This document shows, in pieces, positions 37,335 to 49,556 of a stretch of 64,000 bases of DNA. The stretch is from Polytrichum commune. Its lineage: Eukaryota > Streptophyta > Polytrichopsida > Polytrichales > Polytrichaceae. The stretch spans positions 3,784,501-3,848,500 of the forward strand of contig OX485805.1 in the NCBI GenBank assembly GCA_950295325.1, given 5' to 3'. Made by a program: the position numbers and the translations under genes. The stretch's first letter is position 1. Every line of letters begins with the position of its first letter. The notes beneath the pieces are model-generated. The model saw only the letters and a program-made list of their open reading frames with translations, was not told where the DNA came from and searched no databases.

Positions 37335-38626
37335 CATTAGTCCTTAAATTATTAGCTGGTGTGTCTGTCATGGTTGCAAGAGAAGTCTGTCTAGCCCCAA
37401 TTGCTGTAGCTGGCATTAAGTTTGTGTTAATAGTGCTAATGAAATTGCTAATATTTTATATGAGCATTTGTGAGAAGTACAAACGTGGACGAAATTCATC
37501 CTGTGGAGTTGAAGTAAAAGACGTAGTAAGAAACCTTGTACCTTGGTCATTTTGTGATTGTTGCAGCCTAAAGTTCAGACAAATATCGTGACTCTGTTCT
37601 TCACTTGTGTTCCGCTGTGCAGTCGCTTTGCCTGATGTGGCAGCTTCCAAAAGTAGTAATTTAATGGCATCATCAACATAATGTTGATGCATCTCTCTTT
37701 CTCAGGAACCACACTTTGAGCTACAGGTTCCAGTACGGAGAGCCTCTTCTACAAAGTGGTTGATGTAGTACAACTGTGCTTGTTGTGACCTAATTCTTTG
37801 GAGGTACAAGGTTCAAAGAGGGTTTGGAGAATCAAGTCTTTCTTCCCTGCTTGCAAGGAGACTCTCAGGCTGCCAGAGATGTTTATTTTGGGGTCGCGAT
37901 TATGGCAGCATTTCGCCCTGGAGATTGGAGGCGCGCTGTGCAAGAGGCTGGTGGATTGACAAGATTATAGCCTCTGGCCATCCATTTGGAACTTTGAATG
38001 ATGTTGTATCACAGTACAGACTGGGCATTTCCATCTTGTCCATGTCGCCTGAAGTGATACATGTGCTTGTTTTACAGTGGAAGATATAAAGAGATGAACA
38101 TGGCAGAATGTTATCTCAACTTCAGCTCAAGGCATGTCATAATCTTCTCTCCTCCGTTGAGAAGAGAATATGCTGGTACAATACAGATCTGGGGCTTGAA
38201 GCCCTAGGACCTCGCAGATTGCTAGAAATCGTCCACCGTGATCAAGTGGGGATCGGATTTGTATGAGCTTTTCAAAACATTCGAGGTGACCCAATCTGCA
38301 CATCATCATTTACAAACAAGGTTATAATACTCATAAGGTGCTCTATGTCTGTCTGAGAATTTGAAGTTGCCAACTGCAGAGACATCCTCCAGAACTTATG
38401 TATGAGATACCTTTCTCCATGTGACTAGAGTCATGCATTTGCAGGTTGCGAGGGCCATGTGTCTGTACCTTCAACACCATCTGGTGGATCTAGGGTGGCT
38501 TGAAATGAGTTGATGATCTCCCCCTGGCATTTGATTCGCAATTCCTTTACAACCAGCCCAAATTTGGACGAGAACATGAGTTGGCATTTCAAGGTCACTT
38601 TGGGATAAAAAAAATTTATGCAGAGT
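37335..38626 (-). other. No exon assigned; probable CCDC13 3' region and spacer
   Basis: Two short minus-strand frames (about 38127-38309 and 38431-38646) are open but resemble no known protein and have no splice support. The part next to 38627 is probably 3' untranslated sequence. Confidence 0.4.
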
Positions 38627-41600
38627 TTATGTCTCCACTTCAGCATCCTGGATCTTACAGTAGGTGATAGTAGGTAGTAGATGATATAGCTGTGAGGTTG
38701 ACTAAATTACATCTCATTGCAAATCTTTGTTTCGATTTTACTCCCTATGAAAAACTAAGTATGCATCACAATATAGAGAGTACTTACTTGTTCTTGACAT
38801 TGATTCTTGAGGTCATGATATTGAGCTGCAAGCTTGTGGCGTTGCACAGCATCCTCCATTTGAGTAGGCCCACCTGGCTTTGGATATGGTGGCCCCGCTG
38901 CCTGCTCATCCAATAATCGCAAGATATTTTGAAAAGAGAGGAAAAAAAGCTAATGGGGTATTATTGTCATGGTCGTATGTTAGATCTTCAACATATTGCA
39001 GGCAGTCCCAAACAAGGAAATAAGCAAACATTTTAAAGTCGGGTACCTGTCTTGCCCCTGCAAGCTCAGCACTGAGAGCATTGATGAGGAGATCGTCATT
39101 TTTGCTTTTACTCAGTAGGACTGCAATTGTGTCCTTGGCCTTGTTGATCTGCACGTACCAGATAAAAATCATTACCAAGTGTGCGAGTGCATTGTTGCAT
39201 CAAGGAACTCCAAAAAAGTGATTTAGGTGCCATTTGCAAGACGGTTCCAACTTAACATGCAACTGAAAAGGGGGTATGAATCAGAACCTCCTTCTCTAGA
39301 ATGTTCCGCCGTGCATTTACTCCTATAAGCTTGTCCCTTTGATCACCCCACGATTTGGTTACTTGCTGCACAGAGCACACCATTTGAGCCTGGTTAGACT
39401 ATTATCTGATTTGTGCAAAACTCTTCATTAACATAGATCCCTCCATTTCATCTGCAAGGTCTGTATTTCAAAGTGTAGTAGTGGATCTGTAGGTTTCTTT
39501 CAGTTCTTGCCAATATATTGAATTCAAATTGTAAGGTTGTTTCACTGAGCTTCTAACCACAAGGTCTTGGACCAACTTCTCGTACTCGTGCCGCCGGTCT
39601 TTGTCCATTGCTTCAAGTCTATTCCGATGGACGATCTCAACTGTTCTTCTGTCATCATGGAGGGCAGTCAGATAGCCTGGAGGATTTGCTGTTGGCATCA
39701 TCTCATGAACCAGTCCCTTCAACTCTGCCACTTTATCCTGATCACACCTCAATTTTGAGTAAGAACATGATTTCCAGGATCAAGTTGTCAAAGATGACCT
39801 AATTTTGAAGAAGGATCAGAGCTGAACATTTTTCATAGAACTATGACACATAAAATCAAAATTGATAGGAGTTGTCCAACATGATGATGCAACTTCCAAA
39901 GCCAGTCAGTAAGTATTAAAATCCATGTCTTTCGAGAACTGTAGTTGTGGTCATCATTACATTGAGGAGAGAGATTTTCTCGCTCCGTCCCACCCACCCA
40001 CTTCCTTCTTCAACCACCTGATACAGCCAACAATGGGAAATCAGTTGCTATTGATGCAAAGAAAATTATACTTGACATGGCCACAAGCATTGACGTCACA
40101 TATGATGCCATCATGCCAAAAGGTCTTTATTCTTCTTTATCACCTTATGATCACAAAATGGATTGATAATAGTGGACCTGGAATGAGGCTGTCTATACTA
40201 ACTGGTAAACATGCTCATGTATCAGAAAAATAATAAGTGCTTGATAGGTTTGTTGGGCACGCTCACCTTGTCAATTGGAATGTGGTCTCCAACTTCCCTT
40301 CTGAGTACATACATCAGCTTCACTATTTTTGCATCCAATGTCCCAATCTTTGATTGAGCCTCCATAAGTTTTGTGTTTGTCTGCTTAAATACCCACCAAA
40401 GAAATTTATCAAAAAGCTGGAGAAATTCCATTGATAGATGACACATGAGACTTACAGAGTGCACATCAAGTATCTTGTCAATTTAGTGAAAACACGATGC
40501 TAACAATCAAATTGTCCAGACATGGACTGCAATTTCAGTGCCTTCAACATATTAGTCTGATATGTCTCAAATTGATAACACATGGATTCTGGTAGAAATC
40601 CAAAGTTTTATGTGTTCTATACACGTATCTGGAGTTCATCTTGCATGGAATACTGCCAAGTTAAGCGAGACAGAAATGTATTGCAGATTCTGGAAAAACT
40701 GTTGTTGAAGAGCATGTTGGTTCGTGGAGGAATGGCTGGATGTAAGATTTGCAAATTACTAGATATAATTCTCACTCGGTCAATGAATGAGCAGGAGGCA
40801 TCAAGAGGCGACCCTGTGGTACTTGTCCACCCAAAATTGGATTCCCTTCTTCACGTTCTTGTCTTCCCGGACTTCCCCTTTTTCCCGTCTCTTCAACTGT
40901 GAACTCGTCAACACAGACAGTTAGACATCACTTGGGTTATAAGTTAACACGCTTTGATATTAATGAATTGTAATTCCCACATGTATTATACTGAGTGTAG
41001 AACATTGAAAAAAGACATGGATTTGATGCACCACCTCTTCTTCTACAATGACCACTGTCTTGCGCATGTTTCGGTTTCGAGCTCGTTCGCACTCCAATTG
41101 AACATTGAGCACCTTGTTCTGGCCCAATCCATTATACACAAAATATTCAAGTGACATGGATCAACATTGTCCAATACTCCTCCTGCCACCTGTTTGGACA
41201 GTCAAGTGGGTATGAAAAATTGAATAGAGAAGAATGCAGTACCTTCTTAAACAATTGGAGAAGTTTAGCTTCCCTCAAGTCACCTTCCCCATTCCCAATC
41301 GTGGCCAACACCTCCCTGCCACCAAATTTGAAGTCAGAAAACATAACTCTGTCACAGCTGATACCCACGGTGCATCTGATTTATTGTGGTCCACACTATT
41401 CATAATCGACCCACATAAATTGATCTTGCAATCACTGGATGGCAACCAGAGAAGGCGGTATGGGATACTTGGTGCTACAGGACAAGTCAGGGAGGCCACT
41501 CTAATCCAGTGGAAAATCAAATTTTAATGCCATATTGAATCGGTGTAGTGTCTGCAGACAACTGAGATCAACATTGACACCAGGAGCTATTGGCTCTGGG

Positions 41601-42166
41601 GCGCAATAATAACTACTTGATCTACAAAATAAGGAGCACAAATCTGTTATATGTAAGAGAAGATTAGGTTCAGTGAAGCTTTGGAGAGAGCAGCTTGAGT
41701 GGCAAAGAGAGTTTTACCGAAGTGTCAATATCTCTGCTGCTTGTGAGTCGATGGTCTTCTGCATTTCATCTACTTTAGAGACCTGGAAACAAGAGTAGAT
41801 ATTTCCTCAAAAACTCGCACTAGGCCAAAGTCAAGGGCAATAATAACGGAAACCTATTACCTGTAGAAAATAGTTATTTCCCACTCTTCCTTACAGGGAT
41901 ACCCTAAACGACAAATTCATGATTTCCTACTCCCACAAATGTACACGAATACATCCACATCTTTTCCATGATGTTACCCAGAAGTCTGTACACAGGCTTC
42001 CAGTGATCCTTCACCAACACAAGATATTTGGACTCTCAAAACACAACAAATCAAACAGAAAAATGACAAAAGCGAAGTGGAGGGAGAGTGCAACTTCTTT
42101 CTGGGCCGGTGGAAGTTTTCCATCTTTCTTCGTTGGTCTTCTTTCGGCACCGGTGGCAGGCCCCAT
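38627..42166 (-). CDS. CCDC13: CCDC13-like centriolar-satellite/basal-body coiled-coil protein
   Basis: Minus-strand exons with matching phases: 41782-41718, 41315-41243, 41118-41035, 40896-40831, 40380-40267, 39737-39558, 39365-39288, 39148-39047 and 38901-38788, about 292 residues. A possible last exon, 38647-38627, adds DAEVET and a TAA stop. A possible first exon, 42166-42095, starts MGPATGAERR with a weak donor. Helical coiled-coil text dominates. Blocks such as TNTKLMEAQSKIGTLDAK...LRREVGDHI and KNDDLLINALSAELAGAR follow, from memory, human CCDC13 (NLKMSDLRNQIQ...LAREVGEDI; RHDDELIDALMDQLKQ) in the same order. CCDC13 is linked to centriolar satellites and cilium assembly in animals. The human protein is about 715 residues, so this copy is short or exons are missing, most likely at both ends and around 40.4-40.8 kb. 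Confidence 0.78.
41380..41460. repeat. Solo fragment of the 13.7-14.4 kb repeat in a CCDC13 intron
   Basis: GTGGTCCACACTATTC, CGACCCACAT, CTTGCAATCACTGGATGGCAAC match the unit boundary region of the tandem array in the same orientation. It lies in the intron 41316-41717. Confidence 0.75.
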
Positions 42167-44426
42167 CGCTGGTCACTCTCTACTCACAATAAAGCGTAAT
42201 TTCGTGCCTGGCATCAAGTGCTTTAACCAAGTATTCTGCTGGTCCTTTGTTATCCTGCCACACAGATTGTCATAATGATATGCAGGATCTTGAGAGCAAA
42301 TATAGCGTTCACATTCTTATCCTGTGGGTCACTGCTGTAGGTCCTTCAATATATGGAGCAACACCACCTACCGTATGTAATATCTTGGTAATTAGCATAG
42401 GAATTGAGTAGTTACTTTCAAGTGCAAATATCCCCCATGAAATTGAAAGGGAAGCTCTCTTCAACCTGGGACTCCAGCTATTTATCTTATACCCACATTG
42501 TAGTTCTTAATGTCGAGTGGAGGTTTGACCTGCGAATTGTTCAGTAGGGCATGATCACCGCTGCCGAATGATGCAGGTCTGAATCAGAATGGGTAATGTG
42601 TAGAGTTCTTGTGGCTCAAAATATACCCGAGTTGAGGAATCTGAGCTTGTCGCATGAGTTACTCCCAGTTCAATTTAATGAGAAATGCACTAGAAATTTT
42701 GTAGCCTCTTCCTGTCCCTCAACTTTTTATTTGTGGTGATATGTGATTCTTCACCCATCAGAAACTCCATCCGTGGATAGCATTGACAACGTTGTCATTA
42801 GTATCTGCAGATACCACTTGAACATAATAACAACCAGTTGACCTGAATGTAATCGTCAGTCCATCCCGATATGATAAGGAGATGTCACTTGCTTAACCAT
42901 TTGTGGATGTTTAACCCAGTTGGTGCATGACGAGGGCGATATAAGGTGATGCTAACACTAGGTTTGATTGAAATTGGGCAGACCTCAAGAGGGCATGATT
43001 TGTTCAACTACGTTTGACATGCCTCCAGTACGTAGAAGTTCTTCGTACGATGATTCGAGCAATTAAAGAAAAGGCAGGTCACAAGATTGAAGGTAAATTT
43101 GGTAACAGTCGAAGGGCAGAAATTTCTCTTGTGAATTTGAAGAATCTCAAGGAGAATGAGAAGGCCAACTGTCCGAAGAAGGTGGAACTTCTTGCTGCCC
43201 GTTGGAGAAACGTCTAGGCTGGCCACCCACCACAATCCAGAACATGGTCCATGAAAAGTTCGGAGGGAGTTGAACTGAAGTCAAATGTTCCAATAACCTT
43301 ACAGCAATGAAGATGTTCCCATGGTCCGTGCAAGAGCTGTGGGGCTCCATCATCCCTTATTCCATACCGTTAACCCAAAAGTTTCTGTCCAATATCAAAT
43401 AAGGCTGTAACTTTTGTACATATTTAACAGAGCCAAGTGGAGAGTCCCCAACAATTACAAGAATCTCCTTCGCATGCATTTTGATTCAGAAATTTCAGTT
43501 CAACAATGAGCTTAATTTTCTACCAGAGAACCTCAAGCAGCTCAAACACACCGCAATGAAGTCTTGTATACCCTGAATGTTGACATCTTAGTCTCCTATC
43601 TAATGATAGTCTCCAGAACTGTGGTGTAAGCAGCGGGCTCCATGCAGAAAGAAGGTAATCAACAGGGAGCATCCATTGCTTGCAAAAGAAATATCTGACC
43701 AACCCCACTAGGGTTAATTAACATTTCCGGGCAGGCTTCTCCTTTGTGTGGACCTTACTAGATTCCCCCAACCAAACAGCCCGGATCCTTTTGCCCTTCC
43801 TTTGACCCTTGGTCACTTATATTATAGCCTACTTGAAAACGACTTCTGGTAAATCTGTTAGGAGTTACAACTCACCAGAACCCTGTAACTCTAACTGTGG
43901 CATGCTGGATCCCAGATGCTATTATACACAACAACTTGAAAGCGATTAATTAAAAGCTGGTGAAACTGACTCATGCCAAAAGTTTTCCTCCTTTCAATAT
44001 CAATTCCAATTTTGAAGTTTCTTGTATGACAACTCATAGACAAATGCTCATATACACCAAATTGTGCTGATAGAAGCCTTAAAGAAACACATATAACCTT
44101 GGCAAAAGAAAACCAATACTAACTAGTCTCCAGAGTAAACTCAAATTTTAAAACCAAATGATCACAAAGACTCAAATGCTTGGCATTAAGAATAATAAAG
44201 CTCTACAACAGTACAAGTTATGATTCCTGGTCAGGTGGGTTGAAGGATGGCACGTGCATCTCGCTCCCAGAAAGCTTGTTACAGAAGCCTTAAGGGGCAT
44301 TTTCTCTACACCATTCGCTTGCATCCTATGCCCTAACTTTCTACATACATAGAGATGAGGACGTGAATTCCTGAAATCAGTTTCCAAATGGTATTAAATA
44401 CTTGCAGAGTCAAAACATGGCAATTA
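42167..44426. other. Spacer between CCDC13 and VHA-e, no supported gene
   Basis: A short plus-strand frame near 43014-43217 (67 codons, lysine-rich) is the only notable open frame and resembles no known protein. The part next to 44426 is presumably VHA-e 3' untranslated sequence. Confidence 0.45.
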
Positions 44427-46286
44427 CTATTCGCCTTCTGCTTTCAATACAGGGTTGATAAGTGGTTTCCACTGTGCCAGCCATACAATTGCCCACCTGA
44501 TAATATAACAATGCCACTCATTGATACGTTCCCATATTTACAACAGAAGCACTGGAAAACTTGTTACACAAAACACACATGATTTACCCAACACATTACC
44601 TAACTTTCTCAGATGTCCTGGATTGCAAGCTCTTAATAATGAGAATCATGCCCTAAGTGAGGTAGTAACGTTCTCTGATCAATTACAAAGCCACTATAGA
44701 CGCCAACTTATAAATCAGATGCTCGAGGAAATATACACTTCACTGATAGCATGTTCAAGTAGGAACTCAGAAACTAGAATACATAATTGACATAAGGTAA
44801 TAAGAGAATAGTTAGACATACATGAGCCAGCAGCAGATAACAGCAGTGTTCACCAGCACAATATTGAGCCTGTTGCAGATCCAACACACAGTCAGTAGGT
44901 CCCCTAGTTATCAAACACCATAAAGATCCTAGACATTTATTACAATTTCAATGTGGGTTTTCTCAGTGTGAAAACATGTAATTGACATCCTGCCATTAAC
45001 CTGAAGATTGTTGAAAGTGAACATAGATGGCTTGAGGTTGCTCTACACTGGAGACAGACTCTCAAGTGCCGATACTTGCAAAGTGTGACATAACCACACT
45101 ATAAACACATCAAAGGCTCCATCTGTCACCAAAGGAAACTAATCTCTTTCAACAACAAATTCAATGTACAAAAAGATAATCCACTGTACATACCCGACAC
45201 AAAATCTAATATACACATATGAATGTTTATTGATACAGACCTGAACAGTGGCTCCAATATGTCAACACTATTCTATCACACACACACACACACACAACCC
45301 TTTTCTTACATACTGATCTCAAATTTAAACTTCAGTTCTGTGATTATGCGGTTTAGAGCAACAGCTTCGTGATCAGATGCAGCACGACTGAAATTCACCA
45401 TCCAGTTACAAATGATCCGTCGACATTTAGCTGAATCCACATGAATCAATATAGGGCAATGAAGAAGGCAGTGTCGCAAGTTCTAAAAGGATTTAGTCTA
45501 CAACAAAATTTCCTTATACACTGGCAGGCTCCAGCGGGCATAGCACATTGGTAGAAGTTCTGCGACGGATGAAAGATGCAGCAACTATCACGGAAAACCA
45601 ATAGAAGGAAACAATAAGAAGGACCAAATATCTCACAGGATGTGAATCATGGCATGACCTAATCGGACAGATATCTATCAAAAGCACCCGCCAACGTAGT
45701 ATTCTTGAAGAGTCTGAAGGACGTCAATATTTTTAGTGTTTCAAGTCGACTCTCTGCAAGTCTGCAGAAATCAAGGATGTAGAAATCCTTATGTGAATTG
45801 ACTCTCCACATTGACCTTCTCGAGACAGGGATTTCAAGAGACATGGAATCGACCACACCGAAATGAGAACGAATTTCAGAAGGAAGGTTTCCTTCCGAAG
45901 TGATCACATGCCAATTCCTGGCCACAGAAACCCTAATAATCATGCCTGAGCTCACTCTACTAAAAACTCACATATGGATTTGAACCAGAATCGAGATTAA
46001 GTAGAAGAAACCTGAAAAAAGTGCAATCTCATTTGACTCAATCATCAGGATGTCAAATTCTTGAAAGTTCAGGATTCCTAGGGTTCCCAGGGTTCAAAGC
46101 TCAATAACAGGGAAACGAGATTCCATTGCGAACTGCATGCGAAGATCTCGAAATGGAGAGATTAGTTTGCAAGATCTTGGATCCTTACATGTTGGTGCTC
46201 TTGCCCTTGTTATAGCACACCTTGACGCACAGGGATCCCACCAACGCTGCGAGCACAAAGTACAACGAGATCAGGAAGAACCCCAT
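44427..46286 (-). CDS. VHA-e: V-type proton ATPase subunit e
   Basis: Three minus-strand exons, 46286-46189, 44869-44822 and 44496-44427, join in phase (AT|G at both junctions) to 71 residues, the usual size of subunit e. Two hydrophobic helices are visible, residues about 3-24 and 34-56. Family landmarks are the loop NKGKSTN (plants usually NRGPSTN), ICCWLMWAIVWLAQW and the end KPLINPVL. Subunit e is a membrane component of the V0 sector, needed for assembly of the pump that acidifies endomembrane compartments. Intron 1 is 1.3 kb. The start codon lies in a GC-rich leader. Retention of intron 1 would add an immediate TAA because the donor overlaps ATGTAA. Symbols VHA-e1 and VHA-e2 cannot be separated here. 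Confidence 0.93.
45280..45299. repeat. (CA)n microsatellite in VHA-e intron 1
   Basis: About nine CA units. Confidence 0.9.
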
Positions 46287-46510
46287 GGCTGCCGCTCACT
46301 ATCCGGTGCTCAAGGTTGACAGCGATGCGAGACGAGGATTTGAGATGTGCCACGGCGGGGCGGTGGCAGAATAATGGACAGAAGGGGATCGACAAAGGAA
46401 CGATGGTGTGAGCTATGGAGGTGGAAGGGAAGAGTTCCTCTTGGCGTTGCCGTGGCGAAACAGCAGCGGAGCTGACGTATGTCCATTGTGTATTGTACAA
46501 ATATACGGTG
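46287..46510 (-). promoter_or_regulatory. VHA-e 5' leader and core-promoter candidate
   Basis: GC-rich minus-strand DNA precedes the ATG, and a TATA-like GTATATTT lies near 46498 at a distance that would place the start of transcription near 46465. Inferred from composition and spacing only. Confidence 0.35.
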
Positions 46511-46947
46511 GTCACTTATACGACAGAGCTTTCTTGATGATACTCACAAAAGATCATCCAGAGGATGAAGGGTGCATCCATGTGCAACTTGCCAAGCGTG
46601 CACTTATTGCATTTTATAAGGATTGGTATTTTTTAGCATCATGTTTAATAAAATTTCCCAGCCTAAGATGGGATACCGCATAACATCATGTCTTATTAGA
46701 GTCTAGTCGATGTTCCGTGGGGTTGGGAATAATTCGTGGATTGTGACCCCATTATTCTAAGGTCTAAATTTTTTTCGAAAAATTCAGCCTAAGAATTGTG
46801 TTTGCAAAAAACAAACAACCTCCAACATGAGGTGGTAGCATTTGTTCCATAAATAGCCATGTTTAATAAAACCGGTCCATGTTCACGTATGAGCTCGAGG
46901 CTATGATCAAGGTGAAGCGTCCACCAATCATGTTAACACTCGAGATG

Positions 46948-46948
<1 letters not shown>

Positions 46949-47006
<58 letters not shown>
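46949..47006. repeat. (CT)n microsatellite, about 56 bases
   Basis: An uninterrupted TC run, the longest microsatellite in the window. Confidence 0.95.
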
Positions 47007-47008
<2 letters not shown>

Positions 47009-47119
47009 GTAACAAAGTTTTTGTTTGGCACTTCACTAGAGGAGTGGAGACATGCCCAAGTGATGAGAGTTAGCAATTCCATGTGTGTGGAAAATAAAGT
47101 AAATAATGCCTCATTCTAA

Positions 47120-47340
47120 TCATAAGCAGTGTCTGGGAAAAAAATTGGGCATGATCGATCAAAATCGTAGTGTTTCCAAGTCCAACTGGTTACACGTTGA
47201 CATCTTTCAGGATTCTTCAAGAATTATAGAAATATCTTATAGATTTCTCTAATATGATTGGTAATTCTCCTAAAGTCATGAACTTCAACCGGTTATTTCT
47301 CAAACTCAACCGGTTCTTCTGTAACAGTTGGTTCTCTCCA
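47120..47340. repeat. Second copy of the AACCGGTT-type repeat
   Basis: Words TGTCTGGG, GATCGATCAAAATCG, GTGTTTCCAAGTCCAACTGG, GAACTTCAACCGGTTA and CTCAACCGGTTC match 35040-35460 in order and orientation. Confidence 0.65.
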
Positions 47341-49556
47341 TTCATTGATCATAAGGCCCACATACACGTCATTGGTTACTAACTCCCTAAGATGAAGGAG
47401 CCTCTATTTTCCCCAAGATAGTGATGGGTCCATGGCACGAGTGCAAGGGTTACTATGGTTTTTTAATGTGAACTTGCCATGATCCGTCCCCTTCCACATA
47501 TTCCGTCTTTGGAATTATGTACATGAAGGGAGCAGTGATGAGGAGGGTAGTGATGTTATGTAGAGATGACATTCAAGTTATCCTTCAATGATTGGGATAA
47601 AGGGTGAAACACAAGGAAAAATCTCAAGTCCCAATGTGTTCCTATTATGACATAGCTTGCTTCTCTTGTGTTTGTGAATGATAAATAAACACATGATCGA
47701 AGAGTTTTTCCTCTTATTTTTAGTTCCCTAAGAATTTGGTAGTTTGATCATTGTCTTTTGAGAACACGTGCTTTGAGCATGGTAATTTCTTGGGAGTTGC
47801 GAGGGAGTCACGAAGGTTAGTGGACCTAGCATGTCTATATATATGGAGTGATTATTGGAAACAAAGAGTTTCTAGCTAACATACCAAAGACACATCCACC
47901 TCCAAACATTGGATGGTTGCTCCCGGGCCTTTTAAGGATAACTCTATGAAGACCACACCTATTGGAAAGGATTGGTATTTTGACCGATTTGACAAAATGT
48001 GCAGAGCTCGTAATGTCGTTTGTGACATAACGGGGATGGAATGAAGTGGGAGAATGAACACTCATTTGAATTTCATAACCTATGCCAAGTAGTAATGAAT
48101 ATTTATTTGCTTATTGACATAGGTTGATTGCATGTTGACTCATGTGGGGTCTTCTTTCTTCCCTTACGTTATATGCACCAAAGGAGGTAAGAGATAGTAA
48201 GAGAGGCAGGGTAAATCAACTGTTGCCAATTGCAGCACAATGTGGGCCCACCACCCAGTTCATGCACATGAATAATAAAGTCAAGTAGGGCAAATTGGAT
48301 TTTCCCCAACATTGTCACAAAGGTCGATTTGGATTTGGTCAATTTCATGTTGATAACCAAATTTAAGTAAAATTGGATTAAGTATAACATGTTGATTTCC
48401 ATCATAGGATCCTACGATAAGATTATATTGTAAGATCTTGCAATAGAATATGCAAAGTTGATTATGGTGATATTAAGGTAGTTTTTTACTATTTTTTTTT
48501 ATTCAACAATAATTTAGATGGATTTAACACATATAAAAAATATATATTTAAAACTTCCATCATTATTTAATAGCATCACATTTCACCACATTTATGGCAT
48601 CACTAACGATTCACATATCTTCCATTAACATTTAGGTTTGTTAGAAGTGTATCAGTGGACCTGCCCATAGAAGTGAAGCAACCAAGAAGTTCAAATTTTG
48701 AAAATTTGTCCAGATTTACTTAAATATGAATCGATGAGAACTGACCATACTTGCCTATAATATAGGTGAATCCAAAGCTCTCAACATGATTTATTTGACA
48801 TGTGTTGCATGTTTATGTAACATGTGTAATAGATAATGTTCTATGTATATGCCATGGTCCATATTACTATTAGCACACAAGATGCCTCACTATCTGTAGG
48901 GATCATGTGCTGCGCAAAAGCACATATGAAGGGCCCAATCTTCTTTGTTAATCTAATTGCTTGTAGTACACACCCGATTTCAAAGCTAATTGTAAGTAAT
49001 AACATCAGAAACATAAGTTGAAGAGCAGCTATACAAGAGAAGCAAGACAAATTTAATCTCAAGACAAATGAAACTTTGTTGAGCAAAATATGCAGCACAT
49101 GCAAAATTCGTTCACTGTCATTAAAAAATTAATGAGGAACTCTGTCCAATTCTGAAAGATCTAGAAAGCATCAAAAGTTGATGCTGATTACAATCTACAT
49201 AAATTTCCTGACCAGGAATAATAATGTAATAGCCTCTGAACAATTAACAGGATTAATTGCTGCAGTATGAATACTGTGCTCATGCATGCACGATTCCCAG
49301 TAATGGATCCAAGTATCTCTAGAAATGGATCTACATGAAACATATCTATCATGTGATTTAAATCCTTCCCCCGGCAACATTGCATCTGAGTGGAGAATTT
49401 TCAAAATCTGCATCATTGCTTAAGTTGGTGGTCGATTGTGAGAGATTTCCAATATGCTCACAATCTGTACCACTATATGTTACTACTTGAACATTAAAGA
49501 TACACAAGCTGCGCAGGAACATAACAGATCTCTGGTTTACAAGTATTGGCTTGATC
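47341..49556. other. Spacer between VHA-e and ANGUSTIFOLIA
   Basis: No gene recognised. AT-rich, with an isolated TTAAGGTAG word near 48473. The part next to 49556 is presumably ANGUSTIFOLIA 3' untranslated sequence. Confidence 0.5.

Noticed and set aside
13069-38626. Autonomous transposon or retrovirus-like coding sequence
   Set aside because: No reverse transcriptase, integrase, protease or DDE transposase motif was found in any frame; only non-coding element remains are supported.
38127-38646. Two short minus-strand frames considered as further C-terminal CCDC13 exons
   Set aside because: They lack a consistent acceptor in the needed phase. The short DAEVET exon at 38647 offers a simpler end, though that end is itself uncertain.
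41117-41242. Alternative CCDC13 acceptor after CCAAACAG giving VAGGVLDNVDP
   Set aside because: That frame runs out of phase with the coiled-coil block NKVLNVQLECER and reaches a stop; the acceptor before 41118 keeps phase 0.
43014-43217. A 67-codon lysine-rich plus-strand frame between CCDC13 and VHA-e
   Set aside because: Reads plausibly as helix but begins and ends without transcript signals and matches nothing I recognise.
45659-45955. A 98-codon minus-strand frame inside VHA-e intron 1
   Set aside because: No family resemblance and no start/splice support; consistent with chance.
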